Positions 49,858 to 58,863 of a DNA stretch of 64,000 nt are shown here, piece after piece. Positions within the stretch are counted from its first letter, which is position 1. Each line of letters begins with the position of its first letter. A program made the position numbers and the translations under genes. The DNA comes from SPDF01 sp963812085 (GTDB taxonomy: Bacteria; Gemmatimonadota; Gemmatimonadetes; Gemmatimonadales; GWC2-71-9): positions 248,001-312,000 of the forward strand of contig CAWETL010000005.1 of NCBI GenBank assembly GCA_963812085.1, given 5' to 3'. The notes beneath the pieces are model-generated. The model was not told the origin of the DNA and did not search any database. It saw only the letters and a program-made list of their open reading frames with translations.

Positions 49858-50550
49858 CTACGGGTTGAAGCTGACGGCCTGCTGGACCTGCACACGCACC
49901 GCCTGGCCACGGACCTTGCCCGGGCGGAACACGCTCTTCATGACCATTTCCTTGGCCGGCTCGTTGAAGGCGGCGTTGGTCGTGCTGATGACCTTGAAGC
50001 TCGGCGGCTCGGCGTGGCCGGTGGTGTCGATGACGAACTGCGCGACGACCTTGCCGCCTACCCCGGCGCGCTCCAGCACCGGCGGATAGCGGCGCGGGCC
50101 CGCGGAAATCAGCGTCGGCGGGTCGTCCACCTGCGCTTCGAGGAAGGTCTCGCCGGACACCGGCACCGGGCCGGTCCCGCCGGTGACGCCCACCGACACG
50201 CCACCCTCCTGGCCGGTGCCCGTAAAGTCCTTCGGGTCGAACCGGTCGTTGAGGTTGACCGGCGGAATTTCCGTCGGGATGTCCTGCACCGCCACGACCG
50301 TCTGGAACCCCTTGGGCGGCGGGTTGGCGCTCACGACGGCATCGGGCGGCGGCGTCTCGGGCGGCGCGGCCTTCGGCGGCTCCAGGAACACCAGGGTGGT
50401 GTCCTGCAGGTGCTCCTTCAGCGCTTCCGCGGCGCCCTGGGTGGCCACGACGGCACCCGTGATGAGCAGGCCGTGCGCGATCAGCGAGACCACGAATTGC
50501 CCGAGGGTGCGCTGCTTCTTCGGCTTGGATTCGACCAGGACCTCAAACAC
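49858..50550 (-). CDS. tonB: TonB family energy transducer protein
   Basis: 230 residues from GTG at 50550, supported by GGAGGT 6 bases upstream; a longer frame exists but lacks such a site. A membrane anchor (VVSLIAHGLLITGAVVA, about 20-36) is followed by a Pro-rich linker (PPKAAPPETPPPD) and a C-terminal TonB domain with RRYPPVLERAGVGGKVVAQFVID. It heads the tonB-exbB-exbD-exbD cluster. Confidence 0.92.
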   Translation of the reverse strand: MFEVLVESKPKKQRTLGQFVVSLIAHGLLITGAVVATQGAAEALKEHLQDTTLVFLEPPKAAPPETPPPDAVVSANPPPKGFQTVVAVQDIPTEIPPVNLNDRFDPKDFTGTGQEGGVSVGVTGGTGPVPVSGETFLEAQVDDPPTLISAGPRRYPPVLERAGVGGKVVAQFVIDTTGHAEPPSFKVISTTNAAFNEPAKEMVMKSVFRPGKVRGQAVRVQVQQAVSFNP

Positions 50551-50688
50551 GCTGCTACCTCCGCGGTGAGTCAGGTACGGAAACCAAGCTATACCGCCTG
50601 GCTTTCCTCCGCGTGGCCCCAAAATGACAATTCGATAACAACCGAGTGAGGTTTCCCGGCCCGGGGCGGACGCGCGAAGGGGACGAAT

Positions 50689-52146
50689 CTACCCCGTGGG
50701 TCCTGCTCCGCCAGCCCCGGCCCGAGGCAGCGAAACCATGAAGACGGAGCCCCGCCCGGGCCGGCTCTGCACCGTGATCGTTCCGCCGTGCGCCTCGGCG
50801 ATCCACTTGGTGATGGCGAGCCCCAGGCCGACCCCCGGACGGTCCCCGGTCCGGGAGCGGGCCGGGTCGGCCCGCCAGAACCGGTCGAAGATGTGCGGCA
50901 AGTCCACCGACGCGATGCCAATCCCGGTATCGCGCACCGTGATTCGCACTTCGTCGCCTGTCTCCTCGAGCGCGATCCCCACCGACCCGCCCGCCGGTGT
51001 GTACTTCACGGCGTTGGTCACCAGGTTGAGCAGGAGCTGGTGCATGCGGTGCGGGTCCACCGGCAGCTCGACGGGGTGCGGCGGGACCTTCACGTCCACC
51101 CGCAGCCCGTGCTGCTCGCCCAGCATCTCGGCCGTCTCCGCCACGTCCATCATCAGCGCGCCCAGGTCCCGCACTTCCAGCGACAGCGGCGCCCGGCCCT
51201 CGTCCGCCCGTGCCAGCGTGAGCAGGCTGTCCACCAGCTCGTTGAGCTGGTTGAGCTGCTCGAGGGTCACGTCCAGCGACTCCAGCACCTCCGGCGGCGT
51301 GCCGGGGTGCACCAGCGCCCGTTCCACCCCGACGCGGAGCACCATCAGCGGCGTCTTGAGCTCGTGGCTGGCGTCGGCGGTGAAGCGCCGCAGGTTGGCA
51401 AAGCTCGCCTCGAGCCGGGAGAACATCGCGTTCAGCGTCACGGCCAGCCGCGACAGCTCGTCGCCCGCGGTCGGCACCGCCACGCGCCGGTGCAGGCTCC
51501 GGCCGTCGGTGACCTCCTCGACCTCGTCCATCAGCCGCTCGACCGGGCGCATGGCGCGGCCCGCCAGGAACCAGCCCAGCACCCCGGATGCGAGCAGGAT
51601 GATCGGGACCACCAGCACCATCGAGCGGAGCAGGTCGTCGGGGCCGAAGGTGACGGCGGAGAGCCGGGCCGCCACCATGACCGACCCGACCTCGTCCCCG
51701 GCGCCGGTGACGGGGAGGATGACATACCGGACCGGCGCCTCGCCCGCCGGGAGGAACGCGGTGCCGGTCGAGCGCGCCGGCGGCGCGGTCCCGACCAGCG
51801 CAGCGAGCCGCTCGATGGCGGCGAAGTTGAGCTGCCGGACGGGGTCGTTGATGTAGAGGGTGTTGCCCTTCGGGTCGAAGACGAGCAGGAAGTCGCGCAC
51901 GCCCTCGAAATTGGCGGAGACGCCGAGGTTGAGCTGCCGGTCCGACGGGTTGATCAGCGTGTGGAGGACGTTGTAGGACTCGATCAGCCAGCGCCGGGCG
52001 AAGTCCGCCTCCAGCTCGAGCCGCTGGTCCAGCTCCCGGACGCTCGACTGGCGGCGCTCCAGGTAGAGCGCCGTCCCGAACACGATCACCGACGCGGTGA
52101 GGGCCACCGTGTACCAGAAGGTCAGCCGGCTGCGGATGGTGCTCAC
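50689..52146 (-). CDS. Membrane sensor histidine kinase (OmpR-partner type)
   Basis: 485 residues from GTG at 52146, overlapping the response-regulator stop as GTGA. Two membrane helices (about 8-28 and 165-185) enclose a periplasmic sensor domain, followed by HAMP, the dimerisation His in ADASHELKTPL, and the ATPase boxes NAVKYTPAGG, DTGIGI and GVGLGLAI. Typical partner of an OmpR regulator. The stimulus is unknown. Confidence 0.93.
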   Translation of the reverse strand: MSTIRSRLTFWYTVALTASVIVFGTALYLERRQSSVRELDQRLELEADFARRWLIESYNVLHTLINPSDRQLNLGVSANFEGVRDFLLVFDPKGNTLYINDPVRQLNFAAIERLAALVGTAPPARSTGTAFLPAGEAPVRYVILPVTGAGDEVGSVMVAARLSAVTFGPDDLLRSMVLVVPIILLASGVLGWFLAGRAMRPVERLMDEVEEVTDGRSLHRRVAVPTAGDELSRLAVTLNAMFSRLEASFANLRRFTADASHELKTPLMVLRVGVERALVHPGTPPEVLESLDVTLEQLNQLNELVDSLLTLARADEGRAPLSLEVRDLGALMMDVAETAEMLGEQHGLRVDVKVPPHPVELPVDPHRMHQLLLNLVTNAVKYTPAGGSVGIALEETGDEVRITVRDTGIGIASVDLPHIFDRFWRADPARSRTGDRPGVGLGLAITKWIAEAHGGTITVQSRPGRGSVFMVSLPRAGAGGAGPTG

Positions 52147-52811
52147 GCCTTCACCACGTACCCCACGCCGCGGACCGTGTGGATCAGCTTGATGGCCTGG
52201 CCCGAGTCCACCTTCTTGCGGAGCCGGTTGATGACCACGTCGACGATGTTGGTGCCCGGGTCGAAGTGATAGTCCCACGCGTACTCGGTGATCAGGGTCC
52301 GGCTCATGACGCGCCCCGCGTGCCGCATCAGGTAGGCGAGCACGGCGTATTCCTTGGGCGTGAGGTCGAGCAGCCGGCCGGCGCGGCGGACCTCGCGGGT
52401 GCCGGTGTCGAGGCTGAGATCGCCCACCACGAGGGCGGGCGGCGCCACCTGCTTGGGCCGCCGTCCGATGGCCTCCACCCGGGCCAGGAGCTCCTCGAAC
52501 GCGAACGGCTTGGTCACGTAGTCGTCGGCGCCGGCCCGGAGCACCTGGACCTTGAAGTCCACCGCGTCCTGCGCGGTGAGGATCAGGATCGGCGTGGTGA
52601 TGCCGCGGTCCCGGAGCGTGCGCACGATCTCGAGCCCGGTCATGCCCGGCAGCCGGAGGTCGAGGACGATCAGGTCGTACAACCCGCCCGACGCCAGCCG
52701 GAGCGCCTCGAGGCCGTCGTCCACCAGGTCCACGTGGTTCTGGTGCTCCTCGAGGCCGCGGCGGACATAGGGGCCGACGGTCGGATCGTCCTCGACGACG
52801 AGGATCTTCAT
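52143..52811 (-). CDS. OmpR/PhoB-family response regulator
   Basis: 222 residues. Receiver domain with acidic pocket Asp 8-9 and phospho-acceptor Asp 51 in IVLDLRLPGM, Thr in LILTAQ, Lys in VTKPF. The C-terminal winged helix (about 125-222) ends in the usual HTVRGVGYVV. Sandwiched between two histidine kinase genes with 4-base overlaps on both sides, so all three products should be made together. Confidence 0.95.
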   Translation of the reverse strand: MKILVVEDDPTVGPYVRRGLEEHQNHVDLVDDGLEALRLASGGLYDLIVLDLRLPGMTGLEIVRTLRDRGITTPILILTAQDAVDFKVQVLRAGADDYVTKPFAFEELLARVEAIGRRPKQVAPPALVVGDLSLDTGTREVRRAGRLLDLTPKEYAVLAYLMRHAGRVMSRTLITEYAWDYHFDPGTNIVDVVINRLRKKVDSGQAIKLIHTVRGVGYVVKA

Positions 52812-54343
52812 GCGGCCGGCTGGAGGTAGACGCGGAAGGTGGACCCGAGCCCCGGCTGGCTCTCGACCTCGAGCCGCCCGTGGTGTTCCTCGACGATGCC
52901 GTAGCAGATCGAGAGGCCCAGGCCGGTGCCCCGGCCCTGCCCCTTGGTGGTGTAGAAGGGCTCGAAGATCTTGGTCAGCTCGGCGCGGGGGATCCCCACG
53001 CCGGTGTCCTGCACCTCGATGACCACTTCCTCCCCGCGGTGCCCGCCCCGGCGGCTCCGGACCGTGAGGGTGCCGTTGCCCGCCTCCATCGCGTCGAGCG
53101 CGTTGAGCATGAGCGACATCAGCACCTGCACCAGTTGCTCCGCGTTGGCGAGCACCTCGGGCAGGCCCTCGGCCAGCTCGTGGTGCACCGCGAGCTTCTT
53201 GAACCGCTGGTGGTGCTTGAGCAGGAAGAAGGTCTCCTGGATGATCGCGTTGGCCCCCACCAGGCGCTTTTCCTTCCCCTTGGGACGGCTGAAGTCCAGC
53301 AGCCCGTCCACGATATGGGTGCAGCGCAGCACTTCCTTGTCGATGATGTCGATGTATTCCCGGAAGGCGGCCTGCGCCGGCGCGGCCACGTCGGACAGGC
53401 GGCCCTCGAGCGCCGCCGCACAGGCGCCGATCGTGGCGAGGGGGTTGTTGATTTCGTGCATCACGCCGGCGGCCAGCTGCCCCACGGCCGCCAGCTTCTC
53501 GTTCTGCATGATGCGCTGGTGGATCCGGTACCATTCCGTCACGTCTTCGCCGATGGTGATGACGTGGGAGATCTGGTCGCCGCCGAGGCGCATCGGGATC
53601 TTGCTGATCCGGTAGAAGCGGTCCCCCGCGGGGTCGTTGACCTCGATGTCCATCTGGGACATCTGCCCCGACTCGAAGATCTGGTCGAATTCGGCCTTGA
53701 GCTGCTCGGCCGACTGCCGGGTGAGGACCTCGAAGACCGGCCGCCCGACCACCTCGTCGCGGTGCACGCCCTGGGTGCCGGTCTCCCGCTTGCGGTTCCA
53801 GATCTGGATGCGGTACTCCCGGTCCACCACGTAGAGCCCGACCGGGAGGCTGTCGATCACCATGCCCGTGAACCGCCGCTGCTCCTCGACCTGCCGCGCG
53901 CGGACCGCCACCTCGAAGGCCAGGTCCTCGGAGAGCTCGATCAGCGCGATGAAGGGGGCCAGCAGGTCCGCCACGATGCGGGCCGCGAGCTGGCCGGGCC
54001 CGAAGGCGATCTCCTCGATGTCGAGGAGCCCGATGGTGACGCCGTCGTAGGCCAGCGGGATGCGCAGTCCGGACGGCTCGGGAGGCAGGAGCGCATCGAG
54101 CGACGGCAGGGGGAAGGCGGGGACCGGCGGCGGCGGGGCGGCGAACGGCGTGAAGGCGGCGCCGCTCGGCTGCCGCACCCAGATGGTCACGGCCCGGGCC
54201 GGCGCCCCGGTCCGGAGCAGCTCCGCGACCTCGCCGATCGCGTCCTTCGAGCCGCTCCCGCTCAGGAGCCGCGCGACGGCACCGACCAGCGTGAGCGCCC
54301 CCGTCGGGTCCATCTGCACGTCCGTCACTGAAACCCCGTCCAC
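52808..54343 (-). CDS. Soluble GAF/PAS-domain histidine kinase (NtrB-like)
   Basis: 511 residues from GTG at 54343, which has GGGAG 5 bases upstream; a GTG 8 codons earlier lacks such a site. The N-terminal 170 residues look GAF-like, then a PAS domain (VIDSLPVGLYVVDREYRIQIWN). The His box AAGVMHEINNPLATIG is NtrB/HisKA type, and the ATPase motifs DTGVGI and GTGLGLSI are intact. No membrane helix. Its stop overlaps the start of an OmpR-type regulator, an unusual partner for this kinase class. Confidence 0.9.
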   Translation of the reverse strand: MDGVSVTDVQMDPTGALTLVGAVARLLSGSGSKDAIGEVAELLRTGAPARAVTIWVRQPSGAAFTPFAAPPPPVPAFPLPSLDALLPPEPSGLRIPLAYDGVTIGLLDIEEIAFGPGQLAARIVADLLAPFIALIELSEDLAFEVAVRARQVEEQRRFTGMVIDSLPVGLYVVDREYRIQIWNRKRETGTQGVHRDEVVGRPVFEVLTRQSAEQLKAEFDQIFESGQMSQMDIEVNDPAGDRFYRISKIPMRLGGDQISHVITIGEDVTEWYRIHQRIMQNEKLAAVGQLAAGVMHEINNPLATIGACAAALEGRLSDVAAPAQAAFREYIDIIDKEVLRCTHIVDGLLDFSRPKGKEKRLVGANAIIQETFFLLKHHQRFKKLAVHHELAEGLPEVLANAEQLVQVLMSLMLNALDAMEAGNGTLTVRSRRGGHRGEEVVIEVQDTGVGIPRAELTKIFEPFYTTKGQGRGTGLGLSICYGIVEEHHGRLEVESQPGLGSTFRVYLQPAA

Positions 54344-54442
54344 GGAATCTCCCGGATCAGAGCGCACCGGAGCCCGCCACCACGAGCCACCGACGTAATA
54401 GAACCGCGGACACCGGGTGGCGCCAATGCGCCATGCGCCCCC

Positions 54443-54769
54443 TCAGCGCCGCGGGCGGTCCGGCGCGCCGTTGAACACGACCGCCCACCCCGCCGGGCCC
54501 CGCTGCAGCACCAGGAGTTCCGTCCGCTCCCCCTCCTCGGCCGACGGCGGCGAGGTGACCACCCACGCCGACGCGACATCGTGCTCCTGGTGGATGTCGC
54601 TCCGGACCACCCGTGCCCACGGCTCGGACTTGTAGGTCCAGGCGGCGATCGCCGAGCGGATGGCCGCCTCCTCGGCGGGCACGCCTGCCGGGGGATGCGA
54701 CTCGAGGCGGCAGGCGCAGACCAGCAGCGCGGACAACAGCCACGCCCGGCGGGGAGAGAGTGAACGCAT
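54443..54769 (-). CDS. Small lipoprotein of unknown function
   Basis: 108 residues. A basic start and hydrophobic helix lead to the lipobox LLVCAC (Cys about 18-20). The mature part is a single small domain with EEAAIRSAIAAWTYKSEPWARVV, DVASAWVV and ELLVLQRGPAGWAVVFNG, which reads like an NTF2-like or DUF4440-like cone fold. No catalytic residue can be named. It lies 61 bases downstream of the large glycosidase-like gene. Confidence 0.65.
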   Translation of the reverse strand: MRSLSPRRAWLLSALLVCACRLESHPPAGVPAEEAAIRSAIAAWTYKSEPWARVVRSDIHQEHDVASAWVVTSPPSAEEGERTELLVLQRGPAGWAVVFNGAPDRPRR

Positions 54770-54830
54770 GGCGTCGAGGCTCACGGGATCGGGGATGCGA
54801 AAAGATACTGGGGGAGCGGCGGATTGCGCG

Positions 54831-57494
54831 TCAGGCGTTCCAGACCAGCGCATGCCGGCCGTCGGCCTCGAACGCCACTCGGCCCGGGGCGAGCTCGACG
54901 TCGTCGAGCGCCACCATGTGCACCGGCGGGGCGCCGCGAAGCTCGAACTCGACGTGAATGCGGGGGCCGTGAATCCGCTCGATCCGGGCCGCCACCTGGC
55001 CAAACCGCCGGCGGAGCCGCACCCCGAGGACCGTCCGGCCGACCCGGAGGCGCTCGAGTTCCATGACCTCCCAGTCCGGTGGAAACCACGGGGCGAGGCG
55101 GACCGCCGCCTCCAGCGCGTTGGGCCGCACACCCCAGAGGCCCTCGACGGCAGCGGTCGCCAGCGTTCCCGCGGTGCGAGCATGATCGGCGCCGGCCTCC
55201 CGGGCGCCATGCCGGACCTGGAGCGCGGCCGATCGCCAGTGGGCAAGGCCGCTCGCGAACCGGCCGGCCCCGAACTCCGCCTGGCTCAAGAGCGCCGCAA
55301 TCACCGCGGGCTCCGCCCGCGGCCCCGTGCCCGCTTCCCGCCCCGCGAGCCAGGCGTCCGCCTCCGCGGACTCGAGCAGTCCGAGGAGAATCGGCACCGC
55401 GACGGCGGCGTCTGCCTGCGGGTCGGCAGGGCGACCGGCGCCCGATGCATAGACGCCGCCCTCGAGCGCCCGACGGCGCGCCGCGCGGCGCGCCGTCCCC
55501 GCGAGGCCCGCGAGTTCTTCCGCCGTCTCCGGGTGGCCGAGCGCCTCGGCGAGCGGCTGCAACTCCTCGAGCGCCGCCACCCAGCAGGCCTCCTCCGCGA
55601 GCGCGGCGATCGAATCCTCGGCGGCCGGGCCGGCAGGCTGCGTGTCCACCCGGGTCGCGAGCGCGCGCTGCACCGCCGACCACCGGCGAGCGATCAGGTC
55701 GAGCTCGCCGGTCCAGGCCGCGTACCGGGCCACCAGCAGGAGGTAGAGCGGCGTGCCCGCGTCGCCGCCGAAGCGCGCCAGCCCGCTGGTGGTGCACTCC
55801 CCGAGGATGCGCCCGTCCACGTCCTGCGCCAGGGAGAGGAACTTGAGCGCGTCGCGCGGGGCCCCGCGGTCGCCGGCCGCGAGTTGCGCCATCGCGGTCC
55901 AGCAGGTGTCGGCGCCGAAATACCAGGCGGCGCCGGGCCGGCCGTCGCCGGCGCCGGGCGTGCTGGCGCCGTAGGCGGAGACGAGCGAGCGCCCGACCCC
56001 CGGCGTGCTCGCGAGGGCGCTGTCCATCCGGACCTTGGCCCACTCGAACGCCTCCACCAGCTCGGGCTCGGGGATCGCGAGCGAACTCGCATAGGCGGCC
56101 AGTTCGCGGGCGTGCTCCACGCGCTGGGCGCGGATGCCGGCGAATCCCCGCCGCTCGAGGAACTGGCGGGTCCGCTCCCCGTCCGCCTCGTCCGCGGCGC
56201 CGATGAACCGCACCCGGCAGGAGCCGACCGCCCGGACGGACATCCGTACGGCGGCCCCGTCGGCCGGCGCGGCCTCGAGCGTCCCCCCTTCGATGTCGAT
56301 CACCACCCGGAAGGGATCGCCCGGCGCGCCGAGCGTCGCCTGCCGCCCGCCGGGCGCCACCGAGAGCGCGAGGTCGCCGAGGCAGCCCGCCGGATAGGGC
56401 CACGTTCGCCGAAGGTCGGCGGTCCATTCGAGGAGCAGGGCCCGCCCCTCACCGGCCTCGACCTGCCAATAGACCACCGGATACTCGAGCCCGATGGTCC
56501 ACCGCTCGAGCACCGGCACCCCGCCCACCTCCGAACGACGATCGACCTGGTCCGGTGTGACGCGGAGCCGGGTCGACGCCGGAGCGGCGCCGGCCACCGT
56601 GATCGCCGCCTGCCCGAGCACGCGGAACGGATGGAGCCAGACTTCCCGCAGCCCGCCCCGCTCGGTGCCGGCGAGAAATCCCCGTCGCCCCGCGAGGGTC
56701 CAGGGATCGTCCGATTCGACCGGGAGTTCGAGCGCGAGCGCAGTGGGAGAGTCGGGCCACTCGCCGTCGAGGCCGACGGGAGGCGAGGCCGGGGTGAGGT
56801 CGGTGCGCCAGACGGTGCGGCCTGGCGCGGGCCAGAGCCGGGCACCGGCGGGGCGGTCCCGGTGCGGGATCCCCTGCCCCGCCAGCGCGTTGCCGAGGAG
56901 CGTGCGGAGTTGCGGCAGGCAGCTCCGGTCCGCGGCGTCGGGATGGATGCCGGCGCCGATGCAGAGGAGCCCGCCCTCGCCGACGGCGTATTCCCACGCC
57001 ACCACGCGAGCCGGCTCGAGTACCAGGCCGCGCCGCGCGACCGCCACGACGCCCGCGTTCGCCGGCCGGCTCGCGACGTAGCAGGCCCAGTGGTAGGCCT
57101 CCCCCTCGACCGGCGCCCAGGTGCAGTTCCCCTGGTGCAGTCCCGTGAAGAGCGGGTGCGGCCCGAAGCCGGCGAGTCCCACGCGCGGCTCCGCGTCCGG
57201 CGGAGCCGCCCAGACGGCGTCCCGCCGTTCATCGGGTGCGACCGTCTCGAGCCCGAGGTCGACCGCGATCGACGCCGCGTCGAGCGAGGCGAGGAGGCGC
57301 CCGCCGGCGCGCATCCACTCCAGGAGCCCCGGGGCGGTGGGACGGGTGTCGTGCAGCCAGAGCACGTCGGTCTCGAGCCACGCCACCGCGTCCAGCGTGT
57401 CGACGAGGGCGGCGCTCACGCCGGTGAGTGAATCGAGCAGCCCCTGCACGGCGTGGTGCGCGCCGGCAGGGGCCAGGACCACGACTCGCCTCAC
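54831..57494 (-). CDS. Large (alpha/alpha)-toroid glycosidase-like protein with N-terminal GATase/ThuA-like domain
   Basis: 887 residues, no signal peptide. Residues 1-200 resemble a class I glutaminase or ThuA-like domain (GGRLLASLDAAS, GEGGLLCIGAGIHPD), without a clear catalytic triad. A beta-rich middle part (about 240-440) precedes an Ala-rich helical domain with GAAWYFGADTCWTAMAQLAAG and GTPLYLLLVARYAAWTGELDL, typical of glycogen-debranching or GH15/GH63-like toroids. Start could also be the GTG at 57482, which has a better ribosome-binding site. Substrate unknown. Confidence 0.6.
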   Translation of the reverse strand: MRRVVVLAPAGAHHAVQGLLDSLTGVSAALVDTLDAVAWLETDVLWLHDTRPTAPGLLEWMRAGGRLLASLDAASIAVDLGLETVAPDERRDAVWAAPPDAEPRVGLAGFGPHPLFTGLHQGNCTWAPVEGEAYHWACYVASRPANAGVVAVARRGLVLEPARVVAWEYAVGEGGLLCIGAGIHPDAADRSCLPQLRTLLGNALAGQGIPHRDRPAGARLWPAPGRTVWRTDLTPASPPVGLDGEWPDSPTALALELPVESDDPWTLAGRRGFLAGTERGGLREVWLHPFRVLGQAAITVAGAAPASTRLRVTPDQVDRRSEVGGVPVLERWTIGLEYPVVYWQVEAGEGRALLLEWTADLRRTWPYPAGCLGDLALSVAPGGRQATLGAPGDPFRVVIDIEGGTLEAAPADGAAVRMSVRAVGSCRVRFIGAADEADGERTRQFLERRGFAGIRAQRVEHARELAAYASSLAIPEPELVEAFEWAKVRMDSALASTPGVGRSLVSAYGASTPGAGDGRPGAAWYFGADTCWTAMAQLAAGDRGAPRDALKFLSLAQDVDGRILGECTTSGLARFGGDAGTPLYLLLVARYAAWTGELDLIARRWSAVQRALATRVDTQPAGPAAEDSIAALAEEACWVAALEELQPLAEALGHPETAEELAGLAGTARRAARRRALEGGVYASGAGRPADPQADAAVAVPILLGLLESAEADAWLAGREAGTGPRAEPAVIAALLSQAEFGAGRFASGLAHWRSAALQVRHGAREAGADHARTAGTLATAAVEGLWGVRPNALEAAVRLAPWFPPDWEVMELERLRVGRTVLGVRLRRRFGQVAARIERIHGPRIHVEFELRGAPPVHMVALDDVELAPGRVAFEADGRHALVWNA

Positions 57495-57531
57495 CGGCCG
57501 CGCCCCGACGGCCGCGGCAGGAGGGTTCCGC

Positions 57532-58002
57532 TCAAGCGGCGGCCTTCACGTGCGCGAGCAGTTCCTCGGTGCTGCGCTTCTGGCCCGACACCGACTCGAC
57601 GTGGGTCCAGCGCACGACGCCCTTCGCGTCGATCAGCACATATGCCCGGCGTGAATGGAACTTCTCCTCGTCCAGCGTCCCGTAGGCCCGGCAGACGGTG
57701 CGCTTGAAGTCGCTCAGCAGGTCCACCGTCAGCTTCTCCTTCGCCTTGAACGCCTTGAGGGTGGGCACCGAATCCACCGAGATCGGCAGTACCACGGTGT
57801 TCGCGTCCTGGAACGCCACGAAGTCCTCGGAGAATTCGCAGAGCTCGGCGGTGCAGGTGCTCGTGAAGGCGAGGGGAAAGAAGGCGAGGAGCACCCGTTT
57901 TCCCCGGAGCGAGGTGAGGGTCACCGCGCTGCCGGAGGTGGACGGGAGCGTGAAATCGGGAGCGGCGGCGCCAACCGCCGGCAGATTCGACATGGATTGC
58001 AT
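57532..58002 (-). CDS. Peroxiredoxin, BCP/AhpE-like
   Basis: 156 residues, thioredoxin fold. The peroxidatic Cys is in AFTSTCTAELCEF with a second Cys five residues later, the resolving position of BCP-type enzymes. The usual Pro of the PxxxT/SxxC motif is offset (PLAFTSTC). Start may be the first ATG or the one three codons later. It reduces peroxides using thioredoxin; trxB is elsewhere in the window, and sodB is its upstream neighbour on the same strand. Confidence 0.88.
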   Translation of the reverse strand: MQSMSNLPAVGAAAPDFTLPSTSGSAVTLTSLRGKRVLLAFFPLAFTSTCTAELCEFSEDFVAFQDANTVVLPISVDSVPTLKAFKAKEKLTVDLLSDFKRTVCRAYGTLDEEKFHSRRAYVLIDAKGVVRWTHVESVSGQKRSTEELLAHVKAAA

Positions 58003-58175
58003 CTCCGTAGTGCCTGAACCCCTTGCGGCCTTCTCGGGTTGGTCCTCCGGGGCGGACAGTCAGCCGGCGGCGAATTCTCGAGCACCTACCTCAACCCTGA
58101 CTGACGCCCCTTCGGACCAATCCCTTCGTCGGCCTCCGCTGGGACCGTGGCCCTCAGCCCTCAGTCCCGGCGTCG

Positions 58176-58781
58176 CTACTTCCCGTACCGCTTCGCGATC
58201 ACGTCCCAGTTCACCACGTTCCACCAGGCGGCCATGTAGTCGGGCCGGCGGTTCTGGTACTTGAGGTAATAGGCGTGTTCCCACACGTCGCAGCCGAGGA
58301 CCGGCGTGCGGCCGGCGGAGATCGGCGTGTCCTGGTTCGGGGTGCTCTCGATCGTCAGCTTGCCGGTGTGGTCCATCGAGAGCCAGGCCCAGCCGGAGCC
58401 GAAGCGGGTGGCGCCGGCCTTCGCGAACTGCTCCTTGAAGGTGGCAAAGCTGCCGAAGGCGCCGTCGATGGCCTTGAGCAATGCGCCCGAGGGCTCCTTG
58501 GCGCCGCCGGGAGTCATCATCTCCCAGAAGATCGTGTGGTTGGCGTGGCCACCGCCGTTGTTCCGCACCGCCATCCGGATCGCCTCGGGCACGGCCTCGA
58601 GATCGGCCAGGATGGCGTCGATCGACTTGGCCTGGAGGCCGGGATGGCCCTCGAGCGCGGCGTTGAGGTTGTTGACGTAGGCGGCGTGGTGCTTGCCATG
58701 GTGGATCCGCATCGTGGCCTCGTCGATGTGCGGTTCCAGGGCGGCGTAGTCGTAGGGAAGCGGGGGAAGCGTGAAGGACAT
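58176..58781 (-). CDS. sodB: Superoxide dismutase, Fe/Mn family
   Basis: 201 residues from ATG at 58781; a longer frame upstream covers the promoter. Metal ligands are His in MRIHHGKHHAAYV, His in GGGHANHTIFW, Asp in GCDVWEHAYYLKY and its following His. GGHANHTIFWEMM reads Mn-type more than Fe-type, but metal choice is not certain. Converts superoxide to peroxide, which the downstream peroxiredoxin can remove. Confidence 0.95.
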   Translation of the reverse strand: MSFTLPPLPYDYAALEPHIDEATMRIHHGKHHAAYVNNLNAALEGHPGLQAKSIDAILADLEAVPEAIRMAVRNNGGGHANHTIFWEMMTPGGAKEPSGALLKAIDGAFGSFATFKEQFAKAGATRFGSGWAWLSMDHTGKLTIESTPNQDTPISAGRTPVLGCDVWEHAYYLKYQNRRPDYMAAWWNVVNWDVIAKRYGK

Positions 58782-58830
58782 GGGGGCACTCCTGGTAATG
58801 GCGAGCGAATCGATCGCAGAAACTGGCCGG

Positions 58831-58859
58831 AATATGAACGGCACAACGGGGAGGGTCAA
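58831..58859 (-). promoter_or_regulatory. Sigma70-type promoter of the superoxide dismutase gene
   Basis: Minus strand TTGACC (58859-58854), 17-base spacer, CATATT (58836-58831), 49 bases before the ATG. The -35 box lies just downstream of the membrane-protein stop at 58864, so the promoter starts where the previous gene ends. Confidence 0.7.
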
Positions 58860-58863
58860 CGCG

